A stretch of 64,000 nt of DNA from an uncultured Clostridia bacterium (GTDB taxonomy: Bacteria > Bacillota > Clostridia > Oscillospirales > Ruminococcaceae). A program made the translations under genes and the position numbers. Every line of letters begins with the position of its first letter. Positions within the stretch are counted from its first letter, which is position 1. A model generated the notes under the pieces. That model worked only from the letters and a program-made list of their open reading frames with translations, ran no database searches and had not been told where the DNA came from. The stretch lies in contig CANDVA010000011.1 in NCBI GenBank assembly GCA_947389015.1, positions 42,634-106,633 of the forward strand, given 5' to 3'. Shown here piece after piece: positions 61,357 through 64,000 of the stretch.

Positions 61357-62022
61357 ATGGGATTATTCGATAAAATCAAGAAGAACAATGATAAAAATGA
61401 CGGAGCGGATGAAGAGGTCGTTATGGACGGCTGGAGAGCGATAGATGAGGCGTTCTTAAGGGTCTACCCCGGGCAGGAGGAGCGGAAACACTTCGGAACG
61501 CTGATTCCGTGGCGACTGGGCGGTCCCGACCCGCTCGACGGCATCAGCGTTTACGACGGCGGCGACTGCTGGCATTTTGTGACCTACGGGCTTTCGGAGC
61601 TTTATGAAAAGGAATCGGATGACCCCGAATGGAGCGGTTTCGGAATGGAGTTTACAATGCGGCTGAAAAAGGGCTGCTGCGAGGACGAGGAAGCCGAAAT
61701 GCGCTGCGTTTGCGGAAATTTTCAGAACATAGCAAAGATAACATTTAACAACGGCGAGCTGTTCAACGCGTGGGAGTGGATATACACGGGGCAGAAGAAC
61801 GGCATCGACGTGCGCCAAACGTCCGCGCTGACGGGCTTTATCACCGTACCCGATACGCTTGTACAAGGTATTGACACGCCCAACGGTCACGTTGATTTTG
61901 TGGAATTTATCGGAGCGACCGACGCGGAGCTTTTGAAGATACAAAGCAAGGAAACGACTGTCCGCGAGTTGTTTGAAAAGATCGGCGATATGACCGATTA
62001 TAATCGCAAAAGCTTATATTAA
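61357..62022 (+). CDS. Suppressor-of-fused (SUFU) domain protein
   Basis: After the leader MGLFDKIKKNNDKNDG, the domain shows LRVYPGQEERKHFGTLIPWR, DPLDGISVYDGGDCWHFVTY, and GFGMEFTMRLKK, the pattern of bacterial SUFU proteins. SUFU domains occur among immunity proteins of polymorphic toxin systems, but no toxin is visible nearby. GGAGG lies before ATG 61357, so the longer frame from 61327 is not used. The leader resembles those at 2548 and 3108. Confidence 0.82.
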   Translation: MGLFDKIKKNNDKNDGADEEVVMDGWRAIDEAFLRVYPGQEERKHFGTLIPWRLGGPDPLDGISVYDGGDCWHFVTYGLSELYEKESDDPEWSGFGMEFTMRLKKGCCEDEEAEMRCVCGNFQNIAKITFNNGELFNAWEWIYTGQKNGIDVRQTSALTGFITVPDTLVQGIDTPNGHVDFVEFIGATDAELLKIQSKETTVRELFEKIGDMTDYNRKSLY

Positions 62023-62074
62023 GAGGTGTTTTAAACGTGCTGTATAAGTGGAATTGCGGATAATTAAACATTTC

Positions 62075-62099
62075 GGGGGCGCTTGCCCCTGTTCTTTTG
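62075..62099 (+). terminator. Possible terminator before recQ
   Basis: GGGGC (62076-62080) and GCCCC (62085-62089) pair around GCTT, followed by TGTTCTTTTG. It may end the rpiB-upp-SUFU transcript or attenuate recQ. Confidence 0.5.
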
Positions 62100-62113
62100 T
62101 AAAGGTGAACTTC

Positions 62114-63928
62114 ATGACAAAATTAGAGGTTTTGAGGCAATATTTTGGTCACGGCTCGTTCCGTAACGGTCAGGAGCAGCTTATCGACAGCATTCTCGGC
62201 GGGCGCGACGTGCTGGGCGTTATGCCGACGGGAGCGGGGAAGTCTATGTGCTATCAGATACCCGCAATACTCCTTGACGGCACTGTTATCGTGATCTCGC
62301 CGCTTATATCGCTTATGCGCGATCAGGTGGACGCGCTCGTTCAGAACGGCATAAACGCCGCGTGTATCAACAGTATGCAGGACAGCGCAAGCTCTTACGA
62401 GGTTTACCGCAGAGCCGCCGCGGGGGAGTACGACCTGCTGTACGTCGCGCCCGAGCGTCTTGAGACCGAGGGCTTTCTGCGGCTTTGCGAGGGATTGACG
62501 ATACCTCTCGTCGCCGTTGACGAGGCGCATTGCGTGTCGCAGTGGGGACAGGATTTCCGCCCGAGCTATCTCAGCATCTCGGGGTTCGTGAAGTCGTTGA
62601 AAACGCGGCCGATAACCGCTGCGTTCACTGCGACCGCTACCGATATGGTCAAGCGCGATATCGTGGAGATACTCGAGCTTCACGACCCGTTTTCGATAAC
62701 TACGGGATTTGACCGCCCCAATCTTTGCTTTGAAGTCCGCAAGCCCGCCGACAAGGACGGCGAGCTGCTGAAAATACTCGGAGGCGGCACTTCGGGCAGC
62801 GTTATCGTATACTGCGCCACGCGGAAAAACGTCGAGACCGTCTGCGCCATGTTGAAAAGGAACGGGTTCAACGCGGGGCAGTACCACGCGGGATTTTCCG
62901 CGGAGCAGCGCCGCGCCGCGCAGGACGATTTCCTATACGACAGGATTGACGTAATGGTCGCGACGAACGCGTTTGGAATGGGCATTGACAAGTCCAACGT
63001 GTCGCTTGTCGTGCATTACAATATGCCCAAGGATATCGAGAGCTACTATCAGGAGGCGGGCAGAGCGGGACGCGACGGCGGCGACGCGCGGTGTGTTTTG
63101 CTGTACGGCTACGAGGACGTAGCGCTCGCGGAGTTTATGATAAAGAACAGTCCGAGGTCTGACGGAGAGCTTGAAAAGCGCGACAGAATACGCCTGCGCA
63201 AGATGCAGGGCTACGTCGGGACGAGCAACTGTCTGCGCGCGTACATACTGCGGTATTTCGGTGAAAAGGCGGCTAACTCCTGCGGCAATTGCGGCAACTG
63301 CAACGGCGATTTCGAGACGGTGGATATTACTGTCGACGCGCAGAAAGTGCTGTCGTGTATTTTTAGGCTCAAGCAGCGGGGCAGGGCGGTCGGGAAGGCT
63401 CTGTTAAGCCAAATTCTCACAGGCAGCCGTGATAAGCGCATACTCGGGGAGGGCTATGACACCTTGTCCACATACGGGATAATGAGTGACATGCCTAGGA
63501 CTAAAGTCCGCGATATAATAGGCTTTCTGGAGGGTGAGGGCTATTTCGAGGTTTGCGGGGAGTACTCGGTGTGTGTGCTCACACCGAAGGCGGACGAGTT
63601 CATAAGATCGGGGAGAGCGCTCACCATGCGTCTGCCGAAAGAGAACGAGCGCAAGCCGCGTTCACAAAATGCGGACGCGGAGCATCAAAATCCCGAGCTG
63701 TTCGAGGAACTGCGGGAGCTGCGCAAAAAGCTCGCGTCGTCGCTGGGTGTACCGCCGTATGTCGTATTCGCGGATACGGTGCTGTGGAGTATGTGCGCGC
63801 GTCTCCCCAAGACACATGACGAGCTGCTGGAGATATCGGGTATAGGCACAATGAAAGCCGAGCGGTATGGGCGGAAGTTTTTGGCGGTCATCAATGAGTA
63901 TGTGAATAGGGGACGGCAGACGCGGTAA
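62114..63928 (+). CDS. recQ: ATP-dependent DNA helicase RecQ
   Basis: The helicase core shows GVMPTGAGKSMCYQIPA (Walker A), AVDEAHCVSQWGQDFRPSY (DEAH box) and VSLVVHYNMPKDIESYYQEA then GRAGRDG (motif VI). The zinc-binding RQC region has SCGNCGNC after KLRKMQGYV-type helices, and the C-terminal HRDC domain (about residues 525-604) includes FADTVLWSMCARLPKTHDEL. I chose ATG 62114, preceded by AAAGGTGA; the frame is open from 62048. Length 604 is standard. Confidence 0.96.
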   Translation: MTKLEVLRQYFGHGSFRNGQEQLIDSILGGRDVLGVMPTGAGKSMCYQIPAILLDGTVIVISPLISLMRDQVDALVQNGINAACINSMQDSASSYEVYRRAAAGEYDLLYVAPERLETEGFLRLCEGLTIPLVAVDEAHCVSQWGQDFRPSYLSISGFVKSLKTRPITAAFTATATDMVKRDIVEILELHDPFSITTGFDRPNLCFEVRKPADKDGELLKILGGGTSGSVIVYCATRKNVETVCAMLKRNGFNAGQYHAGFSAEQRRAAQDDFLYDRIDVMVATNAFGMGIDKSNVSLVVHYNMPKDIESYYQEAGRAGRDGGDARCVLLYGYEDVALAEFMIKNSPRSDGELEKRDRIRLRKMQGYVGTSNCLRAYILRYFGEKAANSCGNCGNCNGDFETVDITVDAQKVLSCIFRLKQRGRAVGKALLSQILTGSRDKRILGEGYDTLSTYGIMSDMPRTKVRDIIGFLEGEGYFEVCGEYSVCVLTPKADEFIRSGRALTMRLPKENERKPRSQNADAEHQNPELFEELRELRKKLASSLGVPPYVVFADTVLWSMCARLPKTHDELLEISGIGTMKAERYGRKFLAVINEYVNRGRQTR

Positions 63929-63969
63929 ATCAGAATTTATCTTAGCAAAGAGTTGTTTGGGGCGCTGAT

Positions 63970-64000
63970 TAGTTTTTTCTGCCACCGGCAGAAAAAACTA
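63970..64000. terminator. Perfect 14-bp inverted repeat at window end
   Basis: TAGTTTTTTCTGCC (63970-63983) and GGCAGAAAAAACTA (63987-64000) pair perfectly around ACC. With A and T tracts on both sides it can terminate in both directions, here after recQ. Confidence 0.75.

Noticed and set aside
1..64000. CRISPR arrays, tRNA or rRNA genes, insertion sequences, prophage
   Set aside because: I found no regularly spaced repeats, no tRNA-like cloverleaf and no transposase or integrase motifs on either strand by reading. A tRNAscan or ISfinder run would be the decisive check.

Overview
The window looks like a chromosomal segment of a Gram-positive, spore-forming Clostridia, most plausibly Oscillospirales/Ruminococcaceae. 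The reasons are SpoIID, Rex, a DUF6106 protein, DUF1385-PrmC and RecA-RecX-RimO neighbourhoods, strong AGGAGG-type ribosome sites, and many TTGACA-17-TATAAT promoters in AT-rich gaps between GC-rich genes. Almost all of it is coding. I saw no rRNA, tRNA, CRISPR array, transposase or phage gene.

Layout. 1-400: a truncated XRE regulator faces a 51-residue acidic small ORF across a palindromic operator. 543-6093: one probable operon of aconitase, two unknown proteins, an orphan nucleotidyltransferase, a small membrane protein, NADP-isocitrate dehydrogenase and Rex. Its promoter carries a near-perfect Rex box, so it looks self-regulated by NADH/NAD+. Citrate synthase at 8415 completes an oxidative half-TCA route to 2-oxoglutarate. 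6159-7297: a small protein and an XRE regulator with a Gly-x4 repeat tail. 7311-8186: SpoIID. 9998-14567: a membrane protein, then lipoprotein, response regulator and histidine kinase. 14629-19770: DUF1385, PrmC, RecA, RecX, RimO. 19842-23718: lipoproteins, PgsA, a DUF4261 protein, a membrane-anchored protein and an orphan solute-binding lipoprotein. 23757-27346 (minus): GlmS without a ribozyme leader, a repeat-bearing gap, and a gene that seems to start at ATA. 27615-32706: a tubulin-like protein followed by a TgpA-like transglutaminase. 32813-38294: a DHH phosphoesterase, then minus-strand TrmO, a TetM/EF-G-like GTPase fused to a Rae1/YacP-type NYN nuclease, a small unknown, a degenerate AcpS and a DUF6106 protein. 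38574-42747: ProB, ProA, a membrane-anchored protein and a PrsA-like lipoprotein. 42873-51443: ABC-F, a small membrane protein, Pth, Mfd, a radical SAM protein and a MocR regulator that has lost its PLP lysine. 51558-59506: a divergent type IIA topoisomerase pair, an esterase, formate-THF ligase, TsaE and TsaB. 59535-60143: an AT-rich DEDDh exonuclease that looks acquired. 60236-63928: RpiB, Upp, a SUFU-domain protein and RecQ.

The most interesting candidate is the GTPase-NYN fusion at 34465-36993. It joins a ribosome-binding translational GTPase to a nuclease family whose studied member, Rae1, cleaves mRNA in the ribosomal A site, and it sits just upstream of TrmO. Next are the Rex-box operon, the AcpS-like protein lacking both metal ligands, the MocR protein with Lys replaced by Gln, and the tubulin-like protein with a degraded nucleotide signature. 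Family names come from remembered motifs, not database searches.
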